From positions 13,675 through 77,674 of the forward strand of contig CAZDYQ010000004.1 of the NCBI GenBank assembly GCA_964509685.1: 64,000 nucleotides of DNA, written 5' to 3'. The stretch is from JAMLIN01 sp964509685 (lineage in GTDB: Bacteria; Pseudomonadota; Gammaproteobacteria; Burkholderiales; Burkholderiaceae_E). A program made the translations under genes and the position numbers. The stretch's first letter is position 1, and each line of letters begins with the position of its first letter. The notes beneath the pieces are model-generated. The model ran no database searches. It was not told where the DNA came from and saw only the letters and a program-made list of their open reading frames with translations. Below are positions 1 to 8,148 of this stretch, piece after piece.

Positions 1-589
1 GCGAGCCGAAGCCGCCCCGGCGGACGAGTTCATCCGTGTTGGCGCGCAGGCCGGCCCTGGCGGCCTCGCTCGACGCGAGCGCGAGCATCTCGTCGGCGTC
101 GAGCCCGCATGCCCTGCAGATTTCGACGAAGGCGTCCTCCGTCGAGATGTCCACCCCGGCGCCCCAGTAGGCCTCGAAGGCCGCCCGGGCGAACCGCGTC
201 ATCGCGGGATCGTCCTGCAGCGCCACACAGGCACGCATGACGCGCACGCTGTTGACCGGAAAGACGGGCGGGGGGAAACGGATCTCGATGCCGGCGAGCC
301 TCGCCCAGTCGGCCATGCTTTTCACCATGTAGGCCTGCTTGGCGGGCACCGGGTTCTCGCGCGCGGCATAGACGCTCGGGTTGACGGCATTGAAGACGCC
401 ACCGACCAGGATCGGTCGCCAGCGCACCTGGACGCCGGCGCGAGCCGCGACGGCGGGCAGGTTGTGGAAGCAGAGGTACGTCCAGGGGCTCGAGCAATCG
501 AAGAAACACTCGAGCCGGTGCCCGCCGGCCCCGGCGCCATTCTCGCCCGGCACGGGGGCTTCGGCCTGGGTACCCTCCCTGGCGTTCAT
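1..589 (-). CDS. 2-hydroxychromene-2-carboxylate isomerase / DsbA-family protein (3' end outside window)
   Basis: The minus strand is open from an ATG at 589 to the window edge, about 196 codons, with the C-terminus missing. After a Gly-rich N-terminal tail it reads FDCSSPWTYL (about residues 35-44), the start of a thioredoxin-like fold of the DsbA/HCCA isomerase family, in which a Ser replaces the CxxC cysteine. Further matches are WRPILVGGVF and the segment around FPVNSVRVMRA, both typical of HCCA isomerases. Family members isomerise 2-hydroxychromene-2-carboxylate in naphthalene-type catabolism using glutathione, but many genomic copies have unknown substrates. No aromatic catabolism genes are visible next to it, so the substrate is open. 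Family assignment is firm; exact function is inferred. Confidence 0.82.
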   Translation of the reverse strand, partial: MNAREGTQAEAPVPGENGAGAGGHRLECFFDCSSPWTYLCFHNLPAVAARAGVQVRWRPILVGGVFNAVNPSVYAARENPVPAKQAYMVKSMADWARLAGIEIRFPPPVFPVNSVRVMRACVALQDDPAMTRFARAAFEAYWGAGVDISTEDAFVEICRACGLDADEMLALASSEAARAGLRANTDELVRRGGFGS

Positions 590-883
590 CGGACCGTCTC
601 CCGTTGTTTGCGTCACCGTGGCGCATAAGCGTACCACCGCCGGGGAGAGCCCCTCCGCGGCGGCGGGATACCGCGCTGCAGCATGGTCATGCCGGCCGGC
701 AAGCGACCGTTCCCGCCGGGCCGTGAGCGAGGCGGCCGGGGCCCTTCGCGGGCCGTCCGCGGCCTTGCGAGGGGCCTTTCGCGCGGACGTTCCGAATTCC
801 GCCGCGAAGGCGGGTGGCCCGTCCGGCCATATCCGGAATGAGGTATTCGGAAGGAGGAGGGCCGGCGCGTGCGGTGCGCGACG
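590..883. other. Intergenic region without a recognised gene
   Basis: About 294 bases between two minus-strand genes. I find no convincing open frame, promoter or intrinsic terminator. An imperfect inverted repeat around 830-851 (TCCGGAAT / ATTCGGA) lies downstream of the response regulator but has no T-run. Confidence 0.5.
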
Positions 884-1582
884 TCAGTCGTCGAAATCGA
901 TGCCCACGTCGCGCGCCGTAATGACCGCCTGCGTCCGGCTGGACACCGCGAGCGCGCGCAGGACTGCGCTGACATGGACCTTCACCGTGCCCTCGGCGAG
1001 CTGGAGCTCGCGGCAGATCAGCTTGTTGGGAAGCCCCTGCATCATGAGCCGCAGGACATCGACCTGTCGCGCGGTGAGGCCGAGCGAGCGAGGATTGCGG
1101 GGATCCGGGCGAGCGGGTCGCATGCTGCGCTCCATGCTCGCATCGGCGAGCGCTTCGCGTGGCACGTACACCTGCCCCGAGATCGCGAGCCGCAGTGCGT
1201 GACGAACGACATCGGCCTGGAGCGACTTCGGTATGTACCCCATGGCCCCCATCTCGAGACAGCGTACGATCACGTCGCGCCGCGCGTCTCCCGTCACGAC
1301 GATGATGGGTGTGTCCGGTGCGAGCGCGCGCATCTGCACGAGGCTCTCGTGGCCCGCGCTGTCGGGCAATTGCAGGTCGAGCAGCACGTAGTCGTAGCGC
1401 CGGCCGGTGGCGAATCGGTTTCGCGATTCCTGGAGAGACGTCGCGAGGTCGGTGCGGCTTCCCGGGATGAGGTCGGCGAGCGTCTGGCTGATGGCGTCGC
1501 GCAGGATGGGATGGTCGTCGACGAGCAGGAACTGCTTGGCCGCCGGCACGTCGGCCGTTTCCCTGGCTAAGGCGTGAGGCAT
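884..1582 (-). CDS. NarL/FixJ-type response regulator (LuxR family)
   Basis: A 232-residue two-domain regulator. The receiver domain (about 17-135) has the acidic pair in LLVDDHPILRDA, phospho-acceptor D69 in YVLLDLQLP, Thr in VVTGDARRD and Lys in YIPKSLQ. The C-terminal LuxR-type helix-turn-helix (about 165-225) carries LTARQVDVLRLMMQGLPNK and EGTVKVHVSAVLRAL. The ATG at 1582 is chosen because GGAG lies 8 bases upstream; longer frames have no such site and add non-homologous sequence. No histidine kinase gene is adjacent. It is divergent from the ATP-grasp/alpha-E fusion gene across a 344-base gap, so control of that gene is a reasonable guess, not shown. Confidence 0.93.
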   Translation of the reverse strand: MPHALARETADVPAAKQFLLVDDHPILRDAISQTLADLIPGSRTDLATSLQESRNRFATGRRYDYVLLDLQLPDSAGHESLVQMRALAPDTPIIVVTGDARRDVIVRCLEMGAMGYIPKSLQADVVRHALRLAISGQVYVPREALADASMERSMRPARPDPRNPRSLGLTARQVDVLRLMMQGLPNKLICRELQLAEGTVKVHVSAVLRALAVSSRTQAVITARDVGIDFDD

Positions 1583-1926
1583 TCCCGAATCTCCATGTTG
1601 TTTGTCGTCGCCGCTCCTCGCCCATGACGGAGCGGGGAACGCCACGCTAGGGCAGGAGCGTGTGCGCGTAAAGTCGGCCGGAAGGCCGATCGGGGCGCCG
1701 ATGGGTATCGCGAGGGCCGCCGGCCGAGGCCCCGCGAGGTCGTTCCGGCCGGCTGGCGCATCCACGAGGCGGGTACCCCTGCGCGCCTTCCCGCGTCCTT
1801 CCGCGGCTGCCGCATATTGCGGCGCAAGACCGCGCCGCGGCACACGCGCCGCGGATGTGTAACATCGGCCGGTCCGGCCCCCATCGGCCGGGGCCGGGTG
1901 CCCCCGGTCGCCTGCGGAACCCCTGG
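1583..1926. promoter_or_regulatory. Divergent intergenic region (response regulator / ATP-grasp fusion)
   Basis: A 344-base gap between divergent genes. It holds a perfect 13-base inverted repeat CCGCATATTGCGG at 1810-1822, a candidate operator, and a possible -10 (TAACAT, 1860-1865) about 62 bases before the ATG at 1927, set inside the small palindrome ATGTGTAACAT. A short hairpin TCGGCC-GGAA-GGCCGA sits at 1674-1689. No -35 at proper spacing was found. The TAACAT placement argues for the 1927 start over the in-frame ATG at 1855. Confidence 0.4.
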
Positions 1927-4404
1927 ATGCCTGCCACCTCTCACACCCCCGGCCCCGGCTTCGATTTCCTGCTCGAAGGCTACAGGCCGCTTGCCGGAAC
2001 GCCGGACGAGATGCTCGGCCCGGATGGCCGGCCCCTGGCGCACTGGCGTCGCTTCCTGGAGCTGCTGGGGTCGCTCGGGGCGGACGAACTGGCGCGCCGC
2101 TTTGCCAGCGCCGATCGGTACATGCACGAGGCGGGCGTCTACTATCGGACCTACGACGAGGTCGGTGGCTCGGAGCGGCCCTGGCCGCTCGCCCACATGC
2201 CGCTCCTCATCGCCCCTGGGGAATGGGCGAGCCTGAGCGCCGGGCTGGTCGAGCGCGCCGAGCTGCTCGAGGCGCTCCTGCGCGACCTGTACGGACCGCA
2301 GATGCTGGTCCGCGAGGGCGTGATACCGGCGGCTGTCGTGGCGGGCAGCCCCGCCTTCCTGCGGCCGATGGTCGGCGCGGGACGGCAGGAGCACCATCTT
2401 GCGTTCTACGCGGCCGACGTGGGGCGAGGTCCCGATGGCCGCTGGTGGGTCCTCGACGACCGCAGCGAGGCGCCCTCGGGGGCGGCCTACGCCCTGCAGA
2501 ACCGGATGGCGATCGAGCGCTCGCTCGCCAGCATCTTCCGGGGCATGCGGGTGCACCGCCTCGGGGACTTCTTCGACGCCTTCCGTCGCACGCTGGCCGA
2601 GATGGGGGGCGGGGCCGACAGGCGCATCGGCCTGCTCACGCCGGGCATCGAGAACGACACCTACTTCGAGCATGCCTATCTCGCCCGCTACCTCGGCCTG
2701 CTGCTGGTCGAAGGGGGCGACCTGACGGTACGCGAAGCCCGGGCGTACGTGCGCACCGTCAGGGGACTGCAGGGAATCGATGTCCTCTGGCGGCGGCTGG
2801 ACAGCGCCGTGGCCGATCCCCTGTTCCTCGATTCGTCGTCGCAGCTCGGGGTGCCGGGGCTCGTGCGGGCGGTCAGGGAGGGGAAGCTGCGGATCGCCAA
2901 CTCGCTGGGCGCGGGCCTTGCCGAGTCGCGCGCCCTGCTGGCGTTCGTGCCGGCCGTCGCGGAGCGGCTCCTGGGGCGGGCGCCCGCGCTGCCCAGCATC
3001 GCCACGTGGTGGTGCGGCGACCCGGACGCCCGGCGCACGGTCCTCGACGAGCTGGACCGCCTGCTCGTCGCTCCCGCGCACGAGGGCGCCATCACGGGGG
3101 ACGGGCTGCCCCGGACGCCGGTGGCGGTCTCCACCCTGGATGCACAGGCGCGCTCCCGCCTCGTCGAGGCGATCGAGCGCCGAGGGATCGACTTCGTCGG
3201 CCAGGAGATGGTGAAGCTGTCGACCATGCCGGCCTGGGACGGGAGGCGCCTGCAGCCGCGGCCGTTCCTGCTTCGCCTGTTCGTCGCCCGCACGCGCCGT
3301 GGCTGGAAGGTCATGCCGGGCGCGTTCTGCCAGGTGTCGGCCGGCGTCAACCCGCTGGCCATCTCCCTGCGCGCCGGCGGCCGGTCGGCGGACGTGTGGG
3401 TGATCGCGGACGGGCCGGCGGACTCGAAGTCGCTGCTGCCCGCGGACGACGACGCGGCGGTCCGGCGCCATACCGGGGCCCTGCCTTCGCGCGCGGGCGA
3501 CAATTTCTTCTGGCTCGGCCGCTATGTCGAGCGGACGGAGGCGGCGCTGCGGCTTCTTCGTGCCTACATAGGCCGGATGACCGACCAGCCCGACGATGCG
3601 GCGCCGGTCCAGGAGGAACTCGCCGACGCGCTGGCCGAGCTTGGCGTCCTCGATGGGCCTGCCGACCAGGCCGGGCCCATGCAGGTCGCGCGCGCCGCAT
3701 GCGCGGGCCTGCCGCGGATCGTCGGCTCGACCTTCAATGCGGCGGCCCGGGTGCGTGACCGGTTCTCGCCCGACGGCTGGCGTGCATTGCGCGACCTCGA
3801 TGCGCTCGTGGCGACGCCTTTCGGCCCGGAGGCGACGGAAAACGACCTCGCCGACCGGATCGGGCAGGCGCTGCGGCTCGTTGCGGCTTTCTCCGGCCTC
3901 GCGCAGGAGAACATGAGCCGCCACAGCTCCTGGCTCTTCCTGGAAACCGGCCGGCGCCTCGAGCGGGGAAGCTACACGGTTCGTTTCGCGCAGCGCTTCG
4001 CGGCCCCCGCCATGGCGCCGCTCGGTTTCGATGTCCTCCTCGAGCTGATAGACAGCTCGATCACCTACCGGCAGCGCTACTCGATCCAGGCATCGAGGGC
4101 GACGGTCATCGATCTCGCCGTGCTGGACCCGGGCAACCCGCGCTCGGTCGCGTTCCAGGTCGAGCGCATCGTCGAGCATGCCGCCGCGCTGGCCGGCAGG
4201 GCCGGCCGCGACATGCCCGCGGAACTGGAAGCGCAGGCGAGGCGCTTGCGGTCGCGTCTCGCATCGGCCCGGGCGTCGGCTGTCCACGACGCATTCCTGG
4301 ACGAGAGTGCTGCCGGCATCCATGCCATGGCGGCGTGGGTGGGGGATTCCTTCTTCGCCGACGAGGAACCCGTCGACGATCCGGAGGCAGGGGGCGAGGC
4401 ATGA
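1927..4404 (+). CDS. Circularly permuted ATP-grasp / alpha-E domain fusion protein
   Basis: An 825-residue protein with two parts. Residues about 10-500 match the circularly permuted type-2 ATP-grasp family: VLDDRSEAPSGAAYALQNR, LLTPGIENDTYFEHAYLAR, VEGGDLTVREARAYV and VDVLWRRLDSA-like segments parallel the stand-alone protein at 57302-58720. Residues about 524-825 are an alpha-E (DUF403) helical domain starting DNFFWLGRYVERTEAALRLL, which matches the start of the separate alpha-E protein at 58724. ATP-grasp enzymes form amide bonds through acyl-phosphates; this subfamily is predicted to make peptide-like bonds on an unknown substrate. It overlaps the transglutaminase-like gene by ATGA, implying joint function. 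The start is uncertain (1855 possible). No signal peptide is seen, so it is probably cytosolic. Confidence 0.88.
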   Translation: MPATSHTPGPGFDFLLEGYRPLAGTPDEMLGPDGRPLAHWRRFLELLGSLGADELARRFASADRYMHEAGVYYRTYDEVGGSERPWPLAHMPLLIAPGEWASLSAGLVERAELLEALLRDLYGPQMLVREGVIPAAVVAGSPAFLRPMVGAGRQEHHLAFYAADVGRGPDGRWWVLDDRSEAPSGAAYALQNRMAIERSLASIFRGMRVHRLGDFFDAFRRTLAEMGGGADRRIGLLTPGIENDTYFEHAYLARYLGLLLVEGGDLTVREARAYVRTVRGLQGIDVLWRRLDSAVADPLFLDSSSQLGVPGLVRAVREGKLRIANSLGAGLAESRALLAFVPAVAERLLGRAPALPSIATWWCGDPDARRTVLDELDRLLVAPAHEGAITGDGLPRTPVAVSTLDAQARSRLVEAIERRGIDFVGQEMVKLSTMPAWDGRRLQPRPFLLRLFVARTRRGWKVMPGAFCQVSAGVNPLAISLRAGGRSADVWVIADGPADSKSLLPADDDAAVRRHTGALPSRAGDNFFWLGRYVERTEAALRLLRAYIGRMTDQPDDAAPVQEELADALAELGVLDGPADQAGPMQVARAACAGLPRIVGSTFNAAARVRDRFSPDGWRALRDLDALVATPFGPEATENDLADRIGQALRLVAAFSGLAQENMSRHSSWLFLETGRRLERGSYTVRFAQRFAAPAMAPLGFDVLLELIDSSITYRQRYSIQASRATVIDLAVLDPGNPRSVAFQVERIVEHAAALAGRAGRDMPAELEAQARRLRSRLASARASAVHDAFLDESAAGIHAMAAWVGDSFFADEEPVDDPEAGGEA

Positions 4405-5297
4405 GCGCGCCGACCCGCTACGACGTGCGGGTATCCATCGCCTATCGCTACGGCTCGCGAGTGCCGTTCGCCAAGCACATGCTGCGCATCGAACCGGAGA
4501 TCGATGCCGGGCAGAAGGTCATGCACGCGCGGCTCGAGATCGATCCGGAACCGTCGGGACAATGGCCGGACATCGACCACTTCGGCAATCGCACGAGGAT
4601 GTTCGCGCTCGACCGTCCGCACGACCGGCTCGAAGTCCGGTTCGCCGCGAGAATGGAGGTGGCCGGTGTCGAGCCGCCGCCCGACAGTCCGCCGTGGGAG
4701 ACGATTCGCGACTCGGTGCCCGCCATGGCCGACCTGTCGCCACGGGCGCCCGCGCACTTCGTGTTTCCGTGCCGCACGACCGTCGCCGATCGCGCGATCG
4801 TGGACTACGTCTCGGAGAGCTTCACGCCCGGTCGGCCGGTCGTCGATGCCGCCGCCGAACTCGCGCGGCGCATCCATGCCGACTTCCGGTATGCGCCGGG
4901 GGCGACGACCGTCCGGACCACGGCGCTCGAGTTCATGCGCGGCGGCGCCGGCGTCTGCCAGGATTTCGCGCACCTGATGATCGCCGGCATGCGGGCGATC
5001 GGGCTCCCGGTCGCCTACGTCAGCGGCCTGCTGCGGACGATTCCGCCGCCGGGCAGTGCCCGGCTCGAGGGGGCGGACGCGATGCACGCCTGGGTCGCGG
5101 CCTGGGCCGGCGAGGAGATCGGCTGGGTGGGCCTGGATCCCACCAACGCGGTCTTCGCCTCGAGCGACCACATCCGGGTGGGCATGGGCCGGGCCTACAC
5201 CGATGTCGCCCCGATCGACGGCGTGATCGTCGCGGCCGGGGAGCACGACAGCGACGTGGCGGTGGACGTGATTCCCCTGGACGAACAGGCGACCTGA
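4401..5297 (+). CDS. Transglutaminase-like protein, paralog 1
   Basis: A 298-residue protein with the bacterial transglutaminase N-terminal beta region (about 1-150; starts YDVRVSIAYRY) and a transglutaminase core. The triad is visible: C186 in GVCQDFAHLM, H229 in MHAWVAAW and D246 in GLDPTN. Such proteins may act as peptidases or amidases as well as cross-linking enzymes. The ATG at 4401 lies inside the stop codon of the upstream ATP-grasp/alpha-E gene (ATGA overlap), so the two are translationally coupled. The closest relative in the window is at 59679-60494, again next to ATP-grasp and alpha-E genes. No secretion signal is seen. The fold is firm; the reaction is unknown. Confidence 0.9.
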   Translation: MSAPTRYDVRVSIAYRYGSRVPFAKHMLRIEPEIDAGQKVMHARLEIDPEPSGQWPDIDHFGNRTRMFALDRPHDRLEVRFAARMEVAGVEPPPDSPPWETIRDSVPAMADLSPRAPAHFVFPCRTTVADRAIVDYVSESFTPGRPVVDAAAELARRIHADFRYAPGATTVRTTALEFMRGGAGVCQDFAHLMIAGMRAIGLPVAYVSGLLRTIPPPGSARLEGADAMHAWVAAWAGEEIGWVGLDPTNAVFASSDHIRVGMGRAYTDVAPIDGVIVAAGEHDSDVAVDVIPLDEQAT

Positions 5298-5359
5298 GCA
5301 CCGGGACAGCCGGGGTCGGGGGCCGATCGCGGTCGCGCGGGCCGCGGTCACGGCTCGAC

Positions 5360-5365
5360 TAGAAT
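5360..5365 (+). promoter_or_regulatory. -10 box of dusA, six bases from the start codon
   Basis: TAGAAT ends 6 bases before the dusA ATG at 5372, so transcription would begin at or next to the A of the start codon. The same hexamer forms the -10 of the strong tRNA-Leu promoter at 40837-40864. No recognisable -35 lies 16-18 bases upstream, so the call is tentative. Confidence 0.5.
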
Positions 5366-5371
5366 GCCGCC

Positions 5372-6388
5372 ATGCGATCCCCTCGATCCCACGCCTTCTG
5401 CGTCGCGCCGATGGTGGACCTCACCGACCGGCATTGCCGGTACTTCCATCGGCTGCTCAGCCGGCGCGCGCGCCTCTATACGGAGATGCTCGCGACCGGG
5501 GCCGTCCTCCATGGCGACCGTGAAAGACTGCTGGGCTTCGACGCGAGCGAGCACCCGGTCGCGCTCCAGCTCGGCGGAAGCGAGCCGTCGGAGCTGGCGG
5601 CGGCGGCACGCATCGCCGCGGACCTGGGCTACGACGAAGTCAACCTGAACTGCGGCTGCCCGAGCGAACGGGTGCAGCGTGGGGCCTTCGGTGCCTGCCT
5701 GATGGCGGAGCCGCAGCGCGTGGCCGAGTGCATCGACGCCATGCGCAATGCGGTGGACGTCCCGGTGACGGTCAAGCACCGGATCGGCCTGGGTCGCGAC
5801 GAGAGCTACGGGTTCGTGCGCGACTTCGTCGGCACTGTCGCGCGAGCGGGATGCGAGCTCTTCATCGTCCATGCGCGCAATGCATGGCTCGAAGGGCTGA
5901 GCCCCAAGGACAATCGCCGGGTCCCGCCCCTGCGGTACGAGGTCGTGCACCGCCTGAAGGCGGATTTTCCCTCGCTTCGTTTCGTGCTGAACGGGGGCCT
6001 GGTCGATCACGATGCCGCGAGCGGGGCCGCGCGGGGGCTCGATGGCGTCATGCTCGGACGAGCCGCCTACGAGAACCCCTGGCTTCTCGTGCAGGTGGAC
6101 GAGCGCTGGTTCGGCGAGCGGCGGACCCATCCGGATCGCGCCGCGGTCGCGCTCGCCATGCGGGACTACGCGCGCGAGCGCCGGCGCGAAGGCGTGCCGC
6201 TGCGCGCCGTCACCCGGCATATCCTGGGGCTCTTCAACGGGCTGCCCGGGGCGCGCCGGTGGCGTCGGACGCTGAGCGACGCCGCGTTGCTGCGGGAGGG
6301 AGACCCGGACCTGATCGTACGGGCGCTGGAGGCCGCCGGGCAGGAGCAAGTCGGTCGGGCCGAGCCCCTGCCCGCCCAGGGCGGCTAG
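5372..6388 (+). CDS. dusA: tRNA-dihydrouridine(20/20a) synthase DusA
   Basis: A 338-residue FMN enzyme that reduces uridine to dihydrouridine in the tRNA D-loop with NADPH. It starts with the FMN-barrel sequence FCVAPMVDLTDRHCRYF. The catalytic cysteine is C96 in NLNCGCPS, followed by GAFGACLM, VTVKHRIGLG, FIVHARNAWLEGLSPK and LNGGL, an arrangement specific to DusA rather than DusB or DusC. Length is normal. The ATG at 5372 has no ribosome-binding site but a -10 box directly upstream, suggesting leaderless translation. Its 3' end overlaps the convergent DUF2069 gene by 4 bases (both stops share CTAG). Confidence 0.96.
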   Translation: MRSPRSHAFCVAPMVDLTDRHCRYFHRLLSRRARLYTEMLATGAVLHGDRERLLGFDASEHPVALQLGGSEPSELAAAARIAADLGYDEVNLNCGCPSERVQRGAFGACLMAEPQRVAECIDAMRNAVDVPVTVKHRIGLGRDESYGFVRDFVGTVARAGCELFIVHARNAWLEGLSPKDNRRVPPLRYEVVHRLKADFPSLRFVLNGGLVDHDAASGAARGLDGVMLGRAAYENPWLLVQVDERWFGERRTHPDRAAVALAMRDYARERRREGVPLRAVTRHILGLFNGLPGARRWRRTLSDAALLREGDPDLIVRALEAAGQEQVGRAEPLPAQGG

Positions 6389-6771
6389 GGCGCCGGCGGG
6401 CCGTCCGGACGCTGCCCGGTCGTCTCGCGCAGGGGCGCCGGGCGGGTGCGGCGGGCATGGGCGAGGACCGCTCCCCAGGTGAAGACCGCAAGCGCGGTCT
6501 GTGCCCAGGCGACCGCAACCGAGGGCCCCGTATCGCTGGTCGCGCGCACGATGGCCTCGGTGAAGTAGAGCAGGAGGCCCATCGACCACCACTGGTAGGC
6601 ACGACGGTGGCCGCGAGCGATCGCGGGCACCGCGAGGGCGAGCGGCAGCATCTTCAGCGAGAGTACCCAGGCGCCCGGACGAACCGGCGCGAGCCAGGTT
6701 TCCCATGCGACGCCGAGCGCGACCATGAGGATGCAGCCGGCGGTGGCGAGGAGGCGGGGGGAGGGGATCAA
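6385..6771 (-). CDS. DUF2069 family inner-membrane protein
   Basis: A 128-residue membrane protein with four hydrophobic segments (about 8-25, 35-50, 62-78, 86-103) and the family-typical GHRRAYQWWSMGLLLYFTEAI, in which paired aromatic and charged residues sit at the third helix. The function of DUF2069 is unknown; it is commonly found near yihY-type genes, as here. The frame opens with TTG at 6771 and no clear ribosome-binding site; an internal ATG at codon 16 would cut into the first membrane helix, so TTG is preferred. The C-terminal tail is Pro/Arg-rich. It converges on dusA with a 4-base overlap and has no terminator. Confidence 0.82.
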   Translation of the reverse strand: MIPSPRLLATAGCILMVALGVAWETWLAPVRPGAWVLSLKMLPLALAVPAIARGHRRAYQWWSMGLLLYFTEAIVRATSDTGPSVAVAWAQTALAVFTWGAVLAHARRTRPAPLRETTGQRPDGPPAP

Positions 6772-6820
6772 GACGCGTATGGAGGGTGGAGGGCGGTGCG
6801 ACGGGAACTGGGCCGCAAAG

Positions 6821-6826
6821 TATCAT
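6821..6826 (+). promoter_or_regulatory. Possible -10 box of yihY
   Basis: TATCAT lies 8 bases before the yihY ATG at 6835, in an AT-rich patch that stands out locally. The arrangement resembles dusA and surE and would give a leaderless or nearly leaderless transcript. No -35 is evident. Confidence 0.4.
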
Positions 6827-6834
6827 ATGCGGCC

Positions 6835-8130
6835 ATGGCCGAGCCCAGCCCAGTCCAGTCCGTCACCCAGCGGCTCGGTACCCTGCTGCTGCGGATGGCG
6901 CGCCAGGCGCGCGAGCTGCACCTGCAGAACACCGCCGCGAGCCTTGCGTTCCTGTCGCTGCTCGCCATCGTGCCGATCTTCTCGATCGTGCTCTCGGTGC
7001 TTGCGGCCCTCCCGGTGTTCGACTCCTTCCGCGATGCGCTGCAGGGCTTCTTCGCGCGCCATCTCTTTCCCTCGACGATCAGCGACACGGTCCTCGAGTA
7101 CGTGAACGCATTCGCGGCCCAGGCCAGTCGCCTGTCGCTTGCCGGCGCCGTGCTGTTCTTCGCCACTGCCCTGGGCTGCCTGCTGATGATCGATCGCAGC
7201 CTCAACCTCATCTGGGGCGCAGACCGGCCCCGACCGCTCACGCAGCGGCTCACGCTGTACTGGGCCCTGCTCACCGTGGCTCCGCTGGTGATCGGCGCCA
7301 GCATCAGTGCCAACGGCATCATCGTGAGCCAGTGGCTGGGCGGCGGCGAGTTCGAGACCGCGCGCCGGTACTGGTTGGCCTCGCTCACCTGGATCGCGAC
7401 CGGCGTCGGCCTGCTGCTGCTCTACAAGCTGGTGCCGAACACGACGGTGCGCTGGCGCGAGGCCGCGATAGCGGCCGTCGTCACCACGGTGCTCGTAGAG
7501 GGATTGCGCAACGCGATCGGCAGCTATCTCGGCAGCCTTCCCACGTACACGGTCATCTACGGCGCCTTCAGCGTCCTGCCCGTGCTGCTGCTTTGGCTCT
7601 TCATGGCGTGGCTCTTCGTCCTGCTGGGCGCGTTGCTCGCCTCGAACCTGCGCTACTGGGCGCACGACATCGCGCCGGGCCCGGTTCCCGAGCCGGCCGA
7701 CCGGTTCGCCGACGCGCTCGCCATCGTGCGGCTGCTCGCCGAGCGCGCGCCCGAGGGACCGGGCCATGCCTTGCCGGCGCATACGTGGCGCGCGGTCTTC
7801 GACGACGATTCGGCGCGCGCCGAACGGGCGGTGCGGCTCGCGGCATCATGCGGCTACGTCGAACGGATGGCGGCCGTGGAGCCGCTCGCCGAGCCACAGG
7901 GGGATCCGGTATGGGCCGAGTACTGGTCGCTCGCAATGCCGGCCTCCCGGCTCACGCTGGCGAAGCTTTTCGCCGGCGTCTGGGGCGGCCCGCTCGAAGG
8001 GGTGCACGCGCCTGGGCTGGACCTGTCGCTCGACCGTTGGGTCGCCACGGTTCCTCGCGGCCCATCGCGGCCGTTGCCGACCGATTCCGGGGGTGACTCG
8101 GCCGGGCATTGCCAGGGCCGCGGGCCCTGA
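6835..8130 (+). CDS. yihY: YihY family inner-membrane protein
   Basis: A 431-residue protein. Residues about 20-285 form the six-helix YihY/UPF0761 domain: NTAASLAFLSLLAIVPIFS at the first helix, then IDRSLNLIWGADRPRP and the late YTVIYGAFSVLPVLLLWLF. The family was once called ribonuclease BN, but that activity belongs to another protein, so its role is unknown; transport or envelope functions have been proposed. Residues about 290-431 are a soluble tail with a winged-helix-like stretch (about 300-380) seen in many proteobacterial members. The ATG at 6835 follows a -10-like box and has no good ribosome-binding site. An inverted repeat covers the stop codon. Confidence 0.92.
   Translation: MAEPSPVQSVTQRLGTLLLRMARQARELHLQNTAASLAFLSLLAIVPIFSIVLSVLAALPVFDSFRDALQGFFARHLFPSTISDTVLEYVNAFAAQASRLSLAGAVLFFATALGCLLMIDRSLNLIWGADRPRPLTQRLTLYWALLTVAPLVIGASISANGIIVSQWLGGGEFETARRYWLASLTWIATGVGLLLLYKLVPNTTVRWREAAIAAVVTTVLVEGLRNAIGSYLGSLPTYTVIYGAFSVLPVLLLWLFMAWLFVLLGALLASNLRYWAHDIAPGPVPEPADRFADALAIVRLLAERAPEGPGHALPAHTWRAVFDDDSARAERAVRLAASCGYVERMAAVEPLAEPQGDPVWAEYWSLAMPASRLTLAKLFAGVWGGPLEGVHAPGLDLSLDRWVATVPRGPSRPLPTDSGGDSAGHCQGRGP
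8113..8129. terminator. Inverted repeat between convergent yihY and hydrolase genes
   Basis: CAGGGCC-GCG-GGCCCTG is a perfect inverted repeat with 7-base arms that covers the end of yihY and lies about 20 bases past the stop of the convergent hydrolase gene. No T-run follows on either strand, so it may slow polymerase or protect mRNA ends rather than terminate alone. Confidence 0.35.
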
Positions 8131-8148
8131 ACGGGCCGGCCGGAGGCC

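Noticed and set aside
869..1570. Plus-strand frames over the response regulator
   Set aside because: Antisense shadows of the two-domain regulator; no motif and no ribosome-binding site.
1674..1689. Hairpin TCGGCC-GGAA-GGCCGA as a terminator
   Set aside because: It lies between two divergent gene starts where no transcript should end; the arms are only six bases.
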